Assembly: GCF_002387245.1 (NCBI RefSeq)
Contig: NZ_DGLD01000003.1
Location: forward strand, 62,001 to 126,000
Source of the DNA: Brevundimonas sp. UBA4553
Lineage (GTDB): Bacteria > Pseudomonadota > Alphaproteobacteria > Caulobacterales > Caulobacteraceae
Direction of reading: 5' to 3'
Length of the DNA: 64,000 nt
Shown here: positions 39,170 to 47,861 of the stretch, piece after piece
How positions within the stretch are numbered: the stretch's first letter is position 1
Layout of the letters: the number at the start of each line of letters is the position of its first letter
Made by a program: the position numbers and the translations under genes
Notes under the pieces: model-generated
Database searches by the model: none
The model's input: the letters and a program-made list of their open reading frames with translations, nothing else
What the model was told of the DNA's origin: nothing

Positions 39170-40780
39170 ATGCATCGTCGGTTCATCAGCGGCGTCGCCG
39201 CAACCGCTCTTCTGCTCGTCGCCGGTTCGGCGGCAGCCCAGGACTTTTCAGCCCAGCGGCTGTCGGACGAGATCCGCACCATCAGCGCCGACGACTTTCA
39301 GGGGCGCTATCCCGGCACCGAGGGGGAGAAGAAGACGCTGGATTGGCTGCAGGCCCAGTACGAATCCATGGGTCTGGAGCCGGGCGGTCCGAACGGTCAG
39401 TGGCTGCAGGTCATCGACCTGAAACGCTACACCCCCGTCGCAGACGCCGTCCGTGCCAGTTGGACCGGCGCGGACGGCCAGGCGCACGTCCTGACGCCCG
39501 GAACCGATATCACCCTGCGGGCGGTCAGCAATGACGGCAAGGCGGCCATCGCCAACGCCGGACTGGTCTTCGCGGGGTTCGGCATCCATGCGCCCGAGCG
39601 CGGCTGGGACGACTACGGCGGCCTGGATGTCGCCGGCAAGATCGTCATGGTCGTCAGCGGCGAGCCGGACGGCGACCTGTTCAACGGGCCCTACGCCACC
39701 AACTACCAGTCCGGCGCCTACAAGGCGGACGAGGCCAAGCGTCGCGGCGCGATCGGGATCATTACGGTGAGCAAGGCCGGCGCGAGCGACCCCGCCTGGG
39801 GGCGAGCGGCGCAGGGCAACGCCCGCACGCGCACCCTGACGCCGGGTGCGGCAGACCTGGAGTTTTCCGGCGCGATCAACGCGGATACGGCCAAGGCCCT
39901 GGGTCTGGACATGGCCGAGCTGACGCCGCGCCTGGGTACGGGCGACTTCCGCGCCTTCGCGGTCCAGGGGGCGACCCTGTCGATTGACCTCACCGAGACC
40001 ATCGACACCCTGCGCACGCACAACCTGCTGGCCCGTATCACGGGGACCAAGCGGCCGAATGAGACCATCGTCTATTCCGCACACTGGGATCATGTCGGCG
40101 TCAACGACCACGCCGCCGGCGACGACAAGATCTTCAACGGGGCCTGGGACAACGCCTCCGGCACCGTCGGCGTGGTGGAGATGGCCCGCCAACTGAAGGC
40201 CGCTCCAGCGCCCGACCGCACCATCGTCTTCGCCCACATGGCGGCTGAGGAGATGGGCCTGCTGGGCGCCTACGCCTATGCCGCCGATCCGGTCTATCCG
40301 CTGGAGACGACGGTGGCCGACATCAATATCGACATGCTGCCGCTGTCGGGTCCGACGCGCGACGTGCCGATCTTCGGCAAGGGTCAGAACAGCCTGGAGG
40401 ACGACCTTCAGGCTCTGGCCGAGAAGGAAGGCCGTTACGTCTCTGACGACGGCCAGCCGGAGCAGGGCTTCTACTACCGGTCCGACCACTTCCCCTTCGC
40501 CCGCGCCGGCGTACCGGCCCTGATGCCCTGGCACGGCGTGGACTGGGTCGATGGGGGCAAGGAGGCCGGTCTGGCGGCCTGGAAGGCCAAGTTCGGCGCG
40601 GACTATCACAAGCCGTCCGACGAATGGTCGGCGGACTGGGATCTGCGTTCGGCGGTCGAGAACCTGACCCTGCTGTATCGCCTGGGCCTGCAACTGGCCA
40701 ACAGCGAGGAATGGCCGACCTGGAAGCCGACCTCCGAGTTCGGTCAGGTTCGCGCGGCCAGCGACGCGGCGCGTCGGTAG
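39170..40780 (+). CDS. Exported M28-family metallopeptidase (second of tandem pair)
   Basis: The 536-aa protein has a signal peptide ending AGSAAAQ, a PA-like insert and an M28 core with SAHWDHVGVNDH, GAWDNASGTVG, AAEEMGLLGAY, INIDMLP and RSDHFPFAR supplying the metal and catalytic residues. It is clearly paralogous to the upstream gene but diverged, for example around the fourth ligand (IDMLP instead of LDATN), so substrate specificity may differ. GAGGGAG precedes ATG 39170. The 111-bp spacer holds a GC-rich hairpin (about 39098-39124) without a T-tract. Confidence 0.92.
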   Translation: MHRRFISGVAATALLLVAGSAAAQDFSAQRLSDEIRTISADDFQGRYPGTEGEKKTLDWLQAQYESMGLEPGGPNGQWLQVIDLKRYTPVADAVRASWTGADGQAHVLTPGTDITLRAVSNDGKAAIANAGLVFAGFGIHAPERGWDDYGGLDVAGKIVMVVSGEPDGDLFNGPYATNYQSGAYKADEAKRRGAIGIITVSKAGASDPAWGRAAQGNARTRTLTPGAADLEFSGAINADTAKALGLDMAELTPRLGTGDFRAFAVQGATLSIDLTETIDTLRTHNLLARITGTKRPNETIVYSAHWDHVGVNDHAAGDDKIFNGAWDNASGTVGVVEMARQLKAAPAPDRTIVFAHMAAEEMGLLGAYAYAADPVYPLETTVADINIDMLPLSGPTRDVPIFGKGQNSLEDDLQALAEKEGRYVSDDGQPEQGFYYRSDHFPFARAGVPALMPWHGVDWVDGGKEAGLAAWKAKFGADYHKPSDEWSADWDLRSAVENLTLLYRLGLQLANSEEWPTWKPTSEFGQVRAASDAARR

Positions 40781-40802
40781 GGGCTGAACCGCTGCGAGCC
40801 CG

Positions 40803-40842
40803 CGGCGTTTGTCAGGGATGCGCCATCTCCTGACAAACGCCG
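40803..40842. promoter_or_regulatory. Perfect 14-bp hairpin enclosing a start codon
   Basis: CGGCGTTTGTCAGG (40803-40816) and CCTGACAAACGCCG (40829-40842) are exact complements. The 12-nt loop contains the ATG (40818-40820) of the lipoprotein gene, and the left arm covers its ribosome-binding region. There is no T-tract, so it is not an ordinary terminator of the upstream peptidase gene. Confidence 0.75.
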
Positions 40843-41294
40843 TGGCGGCGTCCGTATGTCTGCTCGCCGCCTGTGATCGGAACGGCGGCGTCAATCCGCC
40901 CACTGAACCGGCGCGCCCGATCGAAGGGCCGGCGGCGGCGGCGGCCCCCGCCGAGCGTCCTCCGGGCGCTGAATCCATGCTGCCGGGCGCGGGGCCGGTC
41001 AACTTCGTCGGGCGTTGGGCGGCCGAGGCGGATTGGTGCTTCAACCCGCGCGGCGACCGCGTGCCCATCGAAATCACCACCACCGAGTTCCGCGGCTACG
41101 AAAACCGCTGCGACATCCAACGCATCACCCAGATCAGCACAGGCTACGAACTGGCGCTGAAATGCGATTCCGAGGGTGAGTCGCGCTATGAGCGACTCCG
41201 TCTTGCGGCGACCAGGCAGACGCTGATCATCACCCGAATGGATCAGGCCGATCGTCCCGTCCGCCTGATCCGCTGCACCACCTTGGCCGGCTGA
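40818..41294 (+). CDS. Small lipoprotein of unknown function
   Basis: The 158-aa product has a basic N-terminus, a hydrophobic core and a lipobox LLAAC, then a Pro/Ala-rich linker (about residues 24-55) and a globular domain starting VNFVGRWAAEADWCFNPRG, a pattern seen in small periplasmic proteins with a lipocalin-like GxW motif. It has three further Cys (in DWCFN, ENRCDIQ and LKCDSE) and one near the C-terminus (IRCTT), possibly two disulfides. Function is unknown. ATG 40818 is the only start giving a usable signal sequence, yet it lies in the loop of a strong hairpin, implying translational control. Confidence 0.7.
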   Translation: MRHLLTNAVAASVCLLAACDRNGGVNPPTEPARPIEGPAAAAAPAERPPGAESMLPGAGPVNFVGRWAAEADWCFNPRGDRVPIEITTTEFRGYENRCDIQRITQISTGYELALKCDSEGESRYERLRLAATRQTLIITRMDQADRPVRLIRCTTLAG

Positions 41295-41297
41295 CGG

Positions 41298-42569
41298 TCA
41301 GACCGCCGCCAACGCCTGTTCCAGATCCGCGATCAGGTCGTCGATGTGCTCGATGCCGACGGACAGGCGCACGGTGTCCTCGGTCACGCCCGCCTTCTTC
41401 AACTCGTCGGGCGACAACTGGCGGTGGGTGGTCGAGGCCGGGTGACAGACCAGGGACTTGGCGTCACCGATGTTGACCAGACGGGTGAACAGCTTGACGG
41501 CGTCCTGGAACCGCCCGCCGGCCTCGCGCCCGCCCTCTACGCCGAAGGTCAGCAGACCCGACGCCTTGCCGCCGAAATATTTCTGGATCAGGGCATGGCC
41601 GGGATGATCGGGCAGGCCGGCGTAGTTGACCCATTTCACCTTTGGGTGGGTCTTCAGGTAGTTGGCGACGGCCAAGGCGTTGTCGACGTGCCGGTCCATC
41701 CGCAGGGCCAAGGTCTCCAGCCCCTGCAGGATCAGGAAGCTGTTGAAGGGCGAGATGGCCGCGCCTGTGTTGCGCAGCAGCACCGTCCGCACCCGACCGA
41801 TATAGGCCGCCGGACCCAGGGCCTCGGTATAGACCACGCCGTGATACGACACCTCGGGCTCGTTCAGGCGGCGAAAGCGCGCCCTGTGCTCGGCCCAAGG
41901 GAAGGCGCCGCTGTCGATGATGGCGCCGCCGATGCTGGTGCCGTGGCCGCCGATATACTTGGTCAGCGACTGCACGACGATGTCGGCGCCGTGCTCGATC
42001 GGGCGCGTCAGGTAGGGGGTCGGCACGGTGTTGTCGACGATCAGCGGCAGACCTTGCGCGTGCGCCGCCTCGGCCAGGGCGGCGAAGTCCACCACATTGC
42101 CCAGCGGGTTGCCGATGGACTCGCAGAAGACCGCCTTGGTGCGCTCATCGGTGTTGGCCGCCACCGCCGCCACGTCGTCGGCGTCGATGAAGCGCACCTC
42201 GATGCCGTACTGGGGCAGGGTGTGGGCGAACAGGTTGTAGGTGCCGCCATAGAGGGTGCTCGTGGCGATGACGTTGTCGCCGGCCTCTGCAATGGTCAGG
42301 ATGGCGTAGGTGATGGCGGCCTGGCCCGAGGCCACCGTCAGGGCTGCGATCCCGCCCTCCAGCGCCGCCAGACGCTGCTCCAGCACGTCCGACGTGGGGT
42401 TCATGATGCGAGTGTAGATATTGCCCGCCACCTTCAGGTCGAACAGGTCCGCCCCGTGCTGGGTGTCGTCAAAGGCGTAGCTGGTGGTCTGATAGATGGG
42501 CACCGCCACCGACTTCGTCGTCGGGTCGGGCGAATATCCGGCGTGGACGGCGAGCGTGTCGAACTTCAT
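41298..42569 (-). CDS. metY: O-acetylhomoserine aminocarboxypropyltransferase/sulfhydrylase
   Basis: The 423-aa PLP enzyme of the Cys/Met metabolism family makes homocysteine from O-acetylhomoserine and sulfide. It starts KFDTLAVHAGYSPDPTT and has YTRIMNPTSDVLEQRLAALEGG, the PLP lysine in QSLTKYIGGHGTSIGG, and the C-terminal VCHPASTTHRQLS. The long loop and start are those of MetY rather than MetB or MetZ. GGAG lies 5 nt before the ATG. The short leader holds the ychF terminator and no recognisable SAM riboswitch. Confidence 0.94.
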   Translation of the reverse strand: MKFDTLAVHAGYSPDPTTKSVAVPIYQTTSYAFDDTQHGADLFDLKVAGNIYTRIMNPTSDVLEQRLAALEGGIAALTVASGQAAITYAILTIAEAGDNVIATSTLYGGTYNLFAHTLPQYGIEVRFIDADDVAAVAANTDERTKAVFCESIGNPLGNVVDFAALAEAAHAQGLPLIVDNTVPTPYLTRPIEHGADIVVQSLTKYIGGHGTSIGGAIIDSGAFPWAEHRARFRRLNEPEVSYHGVVYTEALGPAAYIGRVRTVLLRNTGAAISPFNSFLILQGLETLALRMDRHVDNALAVANYLKTHPKVKWVNYAGLPDHPGHALIQKYFGGKASGLLTFGVEGGREAGGRFQDAVKLFTRLVNIGDAKSLVCHPASTTHRQLSPDELKKAGVTEDTVRLSVGIEHIDDLIADLEQALAAV

Positions 42570-42604
42570 GGCGGCTCCGAGCGATGGTGAGGCCCAGACG
42601 CTAG

Positions 42605-42629
42605 CAAGGCCGCCCGACGGGCGGCCTTG
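42605..42629 (-). terminator. Terminator hairpin between ychF and metY
   Basis: The 11-bp arms CAAGGCCGCCC and GGGCGGCCTTG enclose GAC, 30 bp after the ychF stop codon on the minus strand. The T-tract is weak. Confidence 0.65.
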
Positions 42630-42658
42630 CAGAAATTCTCAACTGAAGCGGAGAAGCC

Positions 42659-43756
42659 CTAGTTGTTGAACAGGAAGTGCATCACGTCGCCGTCCTTGAC
42701 GACATAGGCCTTGCCTTCGGCGCGCATCTTGCCGGCGTCCTTGGCCCCCGCTTCGCCTTTCAGCGCGACATAGTCGTCGTAGGCGATGGTTTCGCCGCGG
42801 ATGAAGCCTTTCTCGAAGTCGGTGTGGATGACGCCGGCGGCCTGCGGGGCGGTGGCGCCGACCGGGATCGTCCAGGCGCGGGCTTCCTTGGGACCGACGG
42901 TGAAGTAGGTCTGCAGGCCCAGCAGCTTGTAGGCTTCGCGGATCAGGCGGTTCAGGCCAGGCTCTTCTAGACCCAGGGTCTCGAGGAACTCCTTCTGCTC
43001 CTCGTCGTCCAGGACGGCGATTTCCGACTCGATCTGGGCCGAGATGACCACCGAGTTGGCGTTATCCTCGGCGGCGCGCTTTGCCACCAGGTCCGACAGC
43101 TCATTGCCCTTGTCGGCCGAGGCTTCCTCGACGTTGGCGACATAGAGAGCGGGCAGGGCGGTCAGCAGCTGCAGCATGTCCCAGGCCTTCTTGTCCTCCT
43201 TGGACACCTCGGCCAGACGCGCGGGCTTGCCGTCGCGCAGCTTCTCCAGCGCGGCGTCGATCAGCTTCAGCGTCAGCTGGGATTCCTTGTCGCCGCCCTT
43301 GGCGCGCTTCTCGACCTGAACGCGACGGCGCTCCAGGCTTTCCAGGTCGGCCAGCATCAGCTCGGTCTCGATGATCTCGAGATCTGAAATGGGGTCGATG
43401 CGGTTCTCGACGTGGGTGATGTCGTCGTCGACGAAGCAGCGGGCGACGAAGGCCACGGCGTCGCAGTCGCGGATATTGGCCAGGAACTGGTTGCCCAGAC
43501 CCTCGCCCTTGGAGGCCCCGCGCACCAGACCGGCCACGTCGACGAAAGTGATCCGTGCGGGGATGATTTCCTTCGACCCGGCGATCTGCGCCAGGGTGTT
43601 CAGGCGGGCTTCCGGCACGGCCACGTCGCCAGTGTTCGGCTCGATGGTGCAGAACGGATAGTTGGCGGCCTGGGCCGCCGCCGTCTTGGTCAGGGCGTTG
43701 AACAGGGTGGACTTGCCGACGTTGGGCAGGCCGACGATCGCGACTTTAAGAGCCAT
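42659..43756 (-). CDS. ychF: Obg-like ATPase YchF
   Basis: The 365-aa TRAFAC-class P-loop protein has GLPNVGKSTLFNAL as Walker A, a DVAGLVRGASKGEG switch region and NVEE in place of the NKxD guanine motif, which makes the family prefer ATP. A coiled-coil insertion and C-terminal TGS domain are present. It is ribosome-associated and linked to stress responses in other bacteria. It is a conserved single-copy gene; length is normal. Confidence 0.97.
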   Translation of the reverse strand: MALKVAIVGLPNVGKSTLFNALTKTAAAQAANYPFCTIEPNTGDVAVPEARLNTLAQIAGSKEIIPARITFVDVAGLVRGASKGEGLGNQFLANIRDCDAVAFVARCFVDDDITHVENRIDPISDLEIIETELMLADLESLERRRVQVEKRAKGGDKESQLTLKLIDAALEKLRDGKPARLAEVSKEDKKAWDMLQLLTALPALYVANVEEASADKGNELSDLVAKRAAEDNANSVVISAQIESEIAVLDDEEQKEFLETLGLEEPGLNRLIREAYKLLGLQTYFTVGPKEARAWTIPVGATAPQAAGVIHTDFEKGFIRGETIAYDDYVALKGEAGAKDAGKMRAEGKAYVVKDGDVMHFLFNN

Positions 43757-43822
43757 GGGATTCCTCGTGAGCGCGAGCCTTTAGCGGGTTCAGCCCCGTT
43801 TGTCAGGTGCGGGGACGCAACG

Positions 43823-43855
43823 GTCCTTCCTCCCCATGACGCGGGGAGGAAGGAC
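43823..43855. terminator. 13-bp hairpin downstream of the copper chaperone gene
   Basis: GTCCTTCCTCCCC (43823-43835) and GGGGAGGAAGGAC (43843-43855) form a perfect stem with a 7-nt loop, 10 bp after the end of the minus-strand chaperone gene. No T-tract follows on that strand. It belongs to a set of pyrimidine/purine-rich gene-end hairpins in the window. Confidence 0.55.
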
Positions 43856-43865
43856 GCGTGTGCGA

Positions 43866-44336
43866 CTACTCCTCCGAATCGACCACCGGCGGCTGCTTGA
43901 TCGCCGCGTGGACGCCGATGGCGGGGGCCTTCTCGAAGGTCAGGGTGAAGGAGGCGATCCCGCCGTCGACCAGAGGATCGCGCAGGCCCATCAGCATCAC
44001 ATGGGTCGAACCCGGCTTCAGCTCGATCTTCTGACCGGCAGGCAGGGGCAGGCCGTCCTTCAGCTCGCTCATGCTCATGACGCCGTTCTCCATCTTCATC
44101 TCATGGATCTGGGCGCTTTCGGCCAGGGCGGTCGAGACGCTGAGCAGGCGGTCGTCCGATCCGGCGGTCAGGGTGACGTAGCAGCCGCCGGCCTTGGCCC
44201 CGTTCGGCGTCGGGCGGCACCAGGCGTCGGCGACAGTGACGGTTCCGGGTCCGGCGGCGGCTTCGGCCGGCTTGTCGGCGGGCTGGCCGCAGGCGGCGAG
44301 GCCGAGGAAGGTGGACAGGGCTAGAAGACGTTTCAT
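43866..44336 (-). CDS. PCu(A)C-family periplasmic copper chaperone, lipoprotein
   Basis: ATG 44336 gives a 156-aa protein with a lipobox (LGLAAC) and the cupredoxin-like PCu(A)C domain. Copper ligands follow the H-M-x10-M-x21-H-M pattern in outline: AQIHEMKMENGVMSM and STHVMLMGL. Such chaperones carry Cu(I) to cytochrome oxidase or other periplasmic targets. A C-terminal tail HAAIKQPP follows. It lies 17 bp after the PepSY gene and is the last gene of a four-gene set that also has a TonB receptor and a DUF2946 protein. The frame is open further upstream but antisense to nothing recognisable; the signal sequence decides the start. Confidence 0.9.
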   Translation of the reverse strand: MKRLLALSTFLGLAACGQPADKPAEAAAGPGTVTVADAWCRPTPNGAKAGGCYVTLTAGSDDRLLSVSTALAESAQIHEMKMENGVMSMSELKDGLPLPAGQKIELKPGSTHVMLMGLRDPLVDGGIASFTLTFEKAPAIGVHAAIKQPPVVDSEE

Positions 44337-44353
44337 GGCGGGTCTCTTCAAGT

Positions 44354-45724
44354 TCAGGAAACGGCGGGGCGGCGCCGCATGAGGCGTCGTGCAGCGAAAT
44401 CCAGCAGCAGGACGGTCACGAGGCTCAGTCCCGTCAGGGGATAGAGGATGCAGAGCGGGATGACGATCCCCAGCACGGCGAACCGCGCGCGGGGACCGGT
44501 AGGAGCGATCGGCGCGCCGAGGCGGGCGCGGGACAGGCTGGGCGGGCGGCGCTTCCACCACATCATCAGACCGCTGACGCCCAGCAGCCAGACGCCGATG
44601 CAGCCCGCCAGCATGATCAGTCGGTTGATCTGGCCGAACTGCGTGCCTTGGTGGGTGTAGACGCCCCATTCGATGGCCTTGGCGCCGGGGCCGAAGCGGT
44701 CAAAGCCGATGTCGGCCAGAACCGAGCCCTTCGCTGGGTCGACATAGAGGGAGCGGCTGTCCTGCACCCGACGGACCTGAGCGGTGACGGTATAGGCCGT
44801 GCCGGGCTGGGCCGGTATCGACACCGTATAGGGGCGCGGCAGGCGGCTGGCTTCGGCCGCTGCGACCACGGTGCTCAGGCTCTGGGCGGCTCCATTGGGT
44901 GAAGGCAGGACGACGCCCTCCATGGTCCATCCGGCGCCTGCGGGGTGATCGTGATGCTCGGCCCTCTGCCAGGCGCCGGCCACAGGCGCGGGGGGACGGC
45001 CCCAGCCGCCGGCCTTGACCGCGCCCATGACCTGATCGCCCCAGACGGCGGACCATGGCATGCCCGTCACCGCCAGAAACAGGATGATCCCGCCGACATA
45101 GAGGCCGACCAGGGCGTGCAAGTCGCGCCAGAACGGGCGACGGCGCGCGTCGGTTTCTCGTGGGACCAGCACGGCGCCCTGACGCCGCCTCGGCCACCAC
45201 AGGTAAAGACCCGTGGCGCACAGGACGATGGTCCATCCGGCGACGATCTCGATCAGGATGTTCAGAACCTTGCCCGTAGCCCCGCCGAAGAGACTGAGGG
45301 AGTGCAGCTTCTTGATGACTTCCGTCAGGCCTCCAAACGGGATGACGCCGGTGACGCGGGCCGTGTGCGGATCGACGAAGACGGTCTTCTGCACCCCGTT
45401 GGGCTGATCGACGCGCACACGCACGGCCTGATCGGGCGCAGCGGGCAGCAGGACATTGGCTGCGCGCCCGCCGCCGGCGGCGGCCGCGCTGGCGACCCAG
45501 GCTTCCGGCGTAGCCTGCGTCGTCGCCGGAGCCACCTGGATCATCCGACGATTGGCGACCTGATCGATCTCGTCCTTGAACAGGTAGAGACCGCCGGTCA
45601 GCGCCAGCAGCATCAGGAAGGGCATCACCAGCACGCCGGCGTAGAAGTGCCAGCGCCAGACAGCCCGATAGGCGCCGGACATCATGTCCGGCGCCCTGGC
45701 CTGCATCGAAGGGGAGCGGCCCAT
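44354..45724 (-). CDS. PepSY-associated membrane protein
   Basis: The 456-aa protein has an N-terminal membrane helix (VWRWHFYAGVLVMPFLMLLALTGGLYLF), PepSY-like periplasmic regions, and further helices (about residues 190-210, 245-265 and 385-405), ending in a basic tail. Family members sit beside TonB receptors and are often linked to iron or copper reduction at the inner membrane. The start codon overlaps the receptor stop (TGATG at 45722-45726 on the minus strand), so they are translationally coupled. In this context a role in processing the imported metal or chelate is the best guess. Confidence 0.88.
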   Translation of the reverse strand: MGRSPSMQARAPDMMSGAYRAVWRWHFYAGVLVMPFLMLLALTGGLYLFKDEIDQVANRRMIQVAPATTQATPEAWVASAAAAGGGRAANVLLPAAPDQAVRVRVDQPNGVQKTVFVDPHTARVTGVIPFGGLTEVIKKLHSLSLFGGATGKVLNILIEIVAGWTIVLCATGLYLWWPRRRQGAVLVPRETDARRRPFWRDLHALVGLYVGGIILFLAVTGMPWSAVWGDQVMGAVKAGGWGRPPAPVAGAWQRAEHHDHPAGAGWTMEGVVLPSPNGAAQSLSTVVAAAEASRLPRPYTVSIPAQPGTAYTVTAQVRRVQDSRSLYVDPAKGSVLADIGFDRFGPGAKAIEWGVYTHQGTQFGQINRLIMLAGCIGVWLLGVSGLMMWWKRRPPSLSRARLGAPIAPTGPRARFAVLGIVIPLCILYPLTGLSLVTVLLLDFAARRLMRRRPAVS

Positions 45725-47787
45725 CAATAGGCCAGCCGCAGGCCGACAAAGACCGAACGGCCCTCGCCGGGGAAGAAGACGGCGGTCGACGCAGAGCGGG
45801 CATCGGTCACGGCCGAGAACTCGCCGACGTAACGTTCGTCCGTCAGGTTTCGCGCATCGACGTAGACCGAGGCGTTCGGGCCGATGTTGAAGCCGCCCGT
45901 CAGACCCAGCTGGGCGTAGTCGGGCGCTTTCATCGTATTGGCGTAGTCGACGTAGGGGCTGCTGATCCGCCACTCGACCGAGGGGGTGACGAAGACGCCC
46001 GTAGGATGGCGCCAGGTCAGCTCGGCCCGATACTGGTGCTCAGGCACGACCGGCAGGCGGTTGTCGCCCCAGCGCGCGTCGCCGTCGAAGCGGAAGTCGC
46101 TCCAGTTCCAGGTCTGGCGCAGCAGCAAGGAGCCGTCGGCGATTTCGTAAGGCAGGCGCCAGTCCAGACCGGCCTCGATGCCTTGGTGAATGGTCCTGTC
46201 GGCGTTGAAGGTGGCGGCAGGAATGTCGGGCCCGGTGATGAAGTTCAGCATCTCGCCGTCGATCTGGCTGCGATAGGCCGTCAGGTCCCAGGCCAGTGAC
46301 CCGCGTCGGCCGCGCGTGCCGATCTCGGCGGTCCAGGCGTCCTGAACCTGAACCGGGGTGAAGCCGGTCAGCGGGGCCTGCACCAGCGCCCCATAGGTCG
46401 GGGGCTCGACCGAACGGGTGACGTTGGCGAAGACCTGGGCGCCGTCCTCAGTTTCCCACAACAGGCCCAGACGCGGCGAGAACCAGTCGTAGTCGATGCT
46501 GTCGTCATTGGCGGGGGCTAGCAGGTCCTGATAGTCGCGCGTGGCCCGGCCCCAGGACCCGCCCGCCACGACGGCCAGGCGGTCGGTGACGAACAACCGG
46601 CCCTCGGCGAAGACGTCCAGTCCGGTCGCTTCCTGCCTGGCCTTGGCGGTCAGCGCTCCGCGATTGCCGGCGATATTGACGTAGCGTCGTCCGTCCAGAT
46701 CGCCCTCTCGCCACGAAAAGCCATAGAAGGCGTCGGCGCGCAGGCCGGCGACCTGACCGTTCCAGTCGATGCGGCCAAAGGCGCCGCGCGTGGCGCTGTC
46801 CTGATCCACAACCTGGAAGATCGGATGATAGAGGGATTTCTCCCAGCCCCAGACCGCGCCCTCGAACAGGGTGGACTCGTTGAAGCGCCAGCGCGTTTGC
46901 AGGGTCAGGCGCTTCACTGTCAGGTCGCGGGCCTGATCGCCCGACAGCGCGGAGGCGGAGGCCATGCGCGGGGTCTTTAGCGCCTGATCCAGCGTCAGGG
47001 CGCCGGGGATGTCCTGCTTGATGTCCGCCGCCTGGGCGATCAGGCGCACCTCGCGGTCATCGCCGAACGAACGCCCGGCGTTGACCGTCAGGCGGCCCTG
47101 CGACTGCTGGCTGTGGTCGCGCCAGCCGTCGCTCTGCATCCCAGTGACGGCGGCGTAGACGTCCCAGTCGTTGTGCGTGCGGGCCACGGCGGCGTGGCCG
47201 CGCACGGAGCCGAAGCTGCCTCCCTCCAGTTGCAGCAAGGTCCGCTGCAGGGCCGTGCGTCCGGTCGGCGTGACCAGGTTGATCGCACCGCCCAGCTGCG
47301 CCCCGCCGAAGCGCAGGGTGTTCGAGCCCTTCCACACCTCGATGTAGCGGGCGCTCAAGGCGTCCACGCCCTGGAAGTCGGAAAAGCCGTCGGCGTCGGC
47401 GAAGGGCACGCCGTCCTGGGCCAGCAGGACGCCGCGCTGGTGGAAGCCCTGAGCGATGCCCGACCCGCGAATGGAGAGGCGGCTTTCCTCGCCATAGCGT
47501 TTCTGGGCCAGAACGCCGGGGACGTTTCTGAGCGTGTCGGCAAAGCCCTGGGCGAAGCGGTCGGCGTAGCTTTCAGCCGAGACGACGGCCACGGCGCCGG
47601 GGGTGCGGCTGAGGCGGTCGCGCGCCTCGGCCACGACGGCGGGGTCTTCGGCGTTGCGGCGACCGGTGACGATGATGCTGTCGACGACGGTCGTGGGGCC
47701 CTCAGCCTCGGAAGCATGGGCGAAGGCCGGCGCCAGGCAGGCCCCGATGAGCAGCGCGCACGGCGCCGCAGTGGTCTTGAAAGACAT
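45724..47787 (-). CDS. TonB-dependent receptor, probable copper or metal-chelate receptor
   Basis: The 687-aa protein has a signal peptide (ALLIGACLAPAFAHA), a TonB-box-like segment VDSIIVTGRR, a plug with FADTLRNVPGVLAQKRYGEE, SIRGSG and TLRFGGAQLGGAINLVTP, and a barrel ending VFVGLRLAY. The plug resembles FecA-type receptors in part. The neighbours (DUF2946, PepSY, PCu(A)C) are typical of copper receptor loci such as oprC of Pseudomonas, so copper or a copper chelate is favoured by context. Ferric chelates cannot be excluded. A hairpin in the leader (47819-47844) may influence expression. Confidence 0.87.
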   Translation of the reverse strand: MSFKTTAAPCALLIGACLAPAFAHASEAEGPTTVVDSIIVTGRRNAEDPAVVAEARDRLSRTPGAVAVVSAESYADRFAQGFADTLRNVPGVLAQKRYGEESRLSIRGSGIAQGFHQRGVLLAQDGVPFADADGFSDFQGVDALSARYIEVWKGSNTLRFGGAQLGGAINLVTPTGRTALQRTLLQLEGGSFGSVRGHAAVARTHNDWDVYAAVTGMQSDGWRDHSQQSQGRLTVNAGRSFGDDREVRLIAQAADIKQDIPGALTLDQALKTPRMASASALSGDQARDLTVKRLTLQTRWRFNESTLFEGAVWGWEKSLYHPIFQVVDQDSATRGAFGRIDWNGQVAGLRADAFYGFSWREGDLDGRRYVNIAGNRGALTAKARQEATGLDVFAEGRLFVTDRLAVVAGGSWGRATRDYQDLLAPANDDSIDYDWFSPRLGLLWETEDGAQVFANVTRSVEPPTYGALVQAPLTGFTPVQVQDAWTAEIGTRGRRGSLAWDLTAYRSQIDGEMLNFITGPDIPAATFNADRTIHQGIEAGLDWRLPYEIADGSLLLRQTWNWSDFRFDGDARWGDNRLPVVPEHQYRAELTWRHPTGVFVTPSVEWRISSPYVDYANTMKAPDYAQLGLTGGFNIGPNASVYVDARNLTDERYVGEFSAVTDARSASTAVFFPGEGRSVFVGLRLAY

Positions 47788-47818
47788 GGAAGATCAAATC
47801 CTGAAAGCAGATAGGCGA

Positions 47819-47844
47819 CTGCGCGGCCCTGTGCGGGCGCGCAG
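47819..47844. promoter_or_regulatory. GC-rich hairpin between the DUF2946 gene and the receptor gene
   Basis: CTGCGCG (47819-47825) and CGCGCAG (47838-47844) pair, extended inward by CCC/GGG with a bulge. It may stabilise or attenuate the operon message. There is no T-tract. Confidence 0.35.
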
Positions 47845-47861
47845 CATCGATGGCTCTGGTT

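Noticed and set aside
42570..42658. Possible SAM-II riboswitch in the metY leader
   Set aside because: The 89-bp gap is mostly the ychF terminator; no SAM-II pseudoknot elements were recognised.
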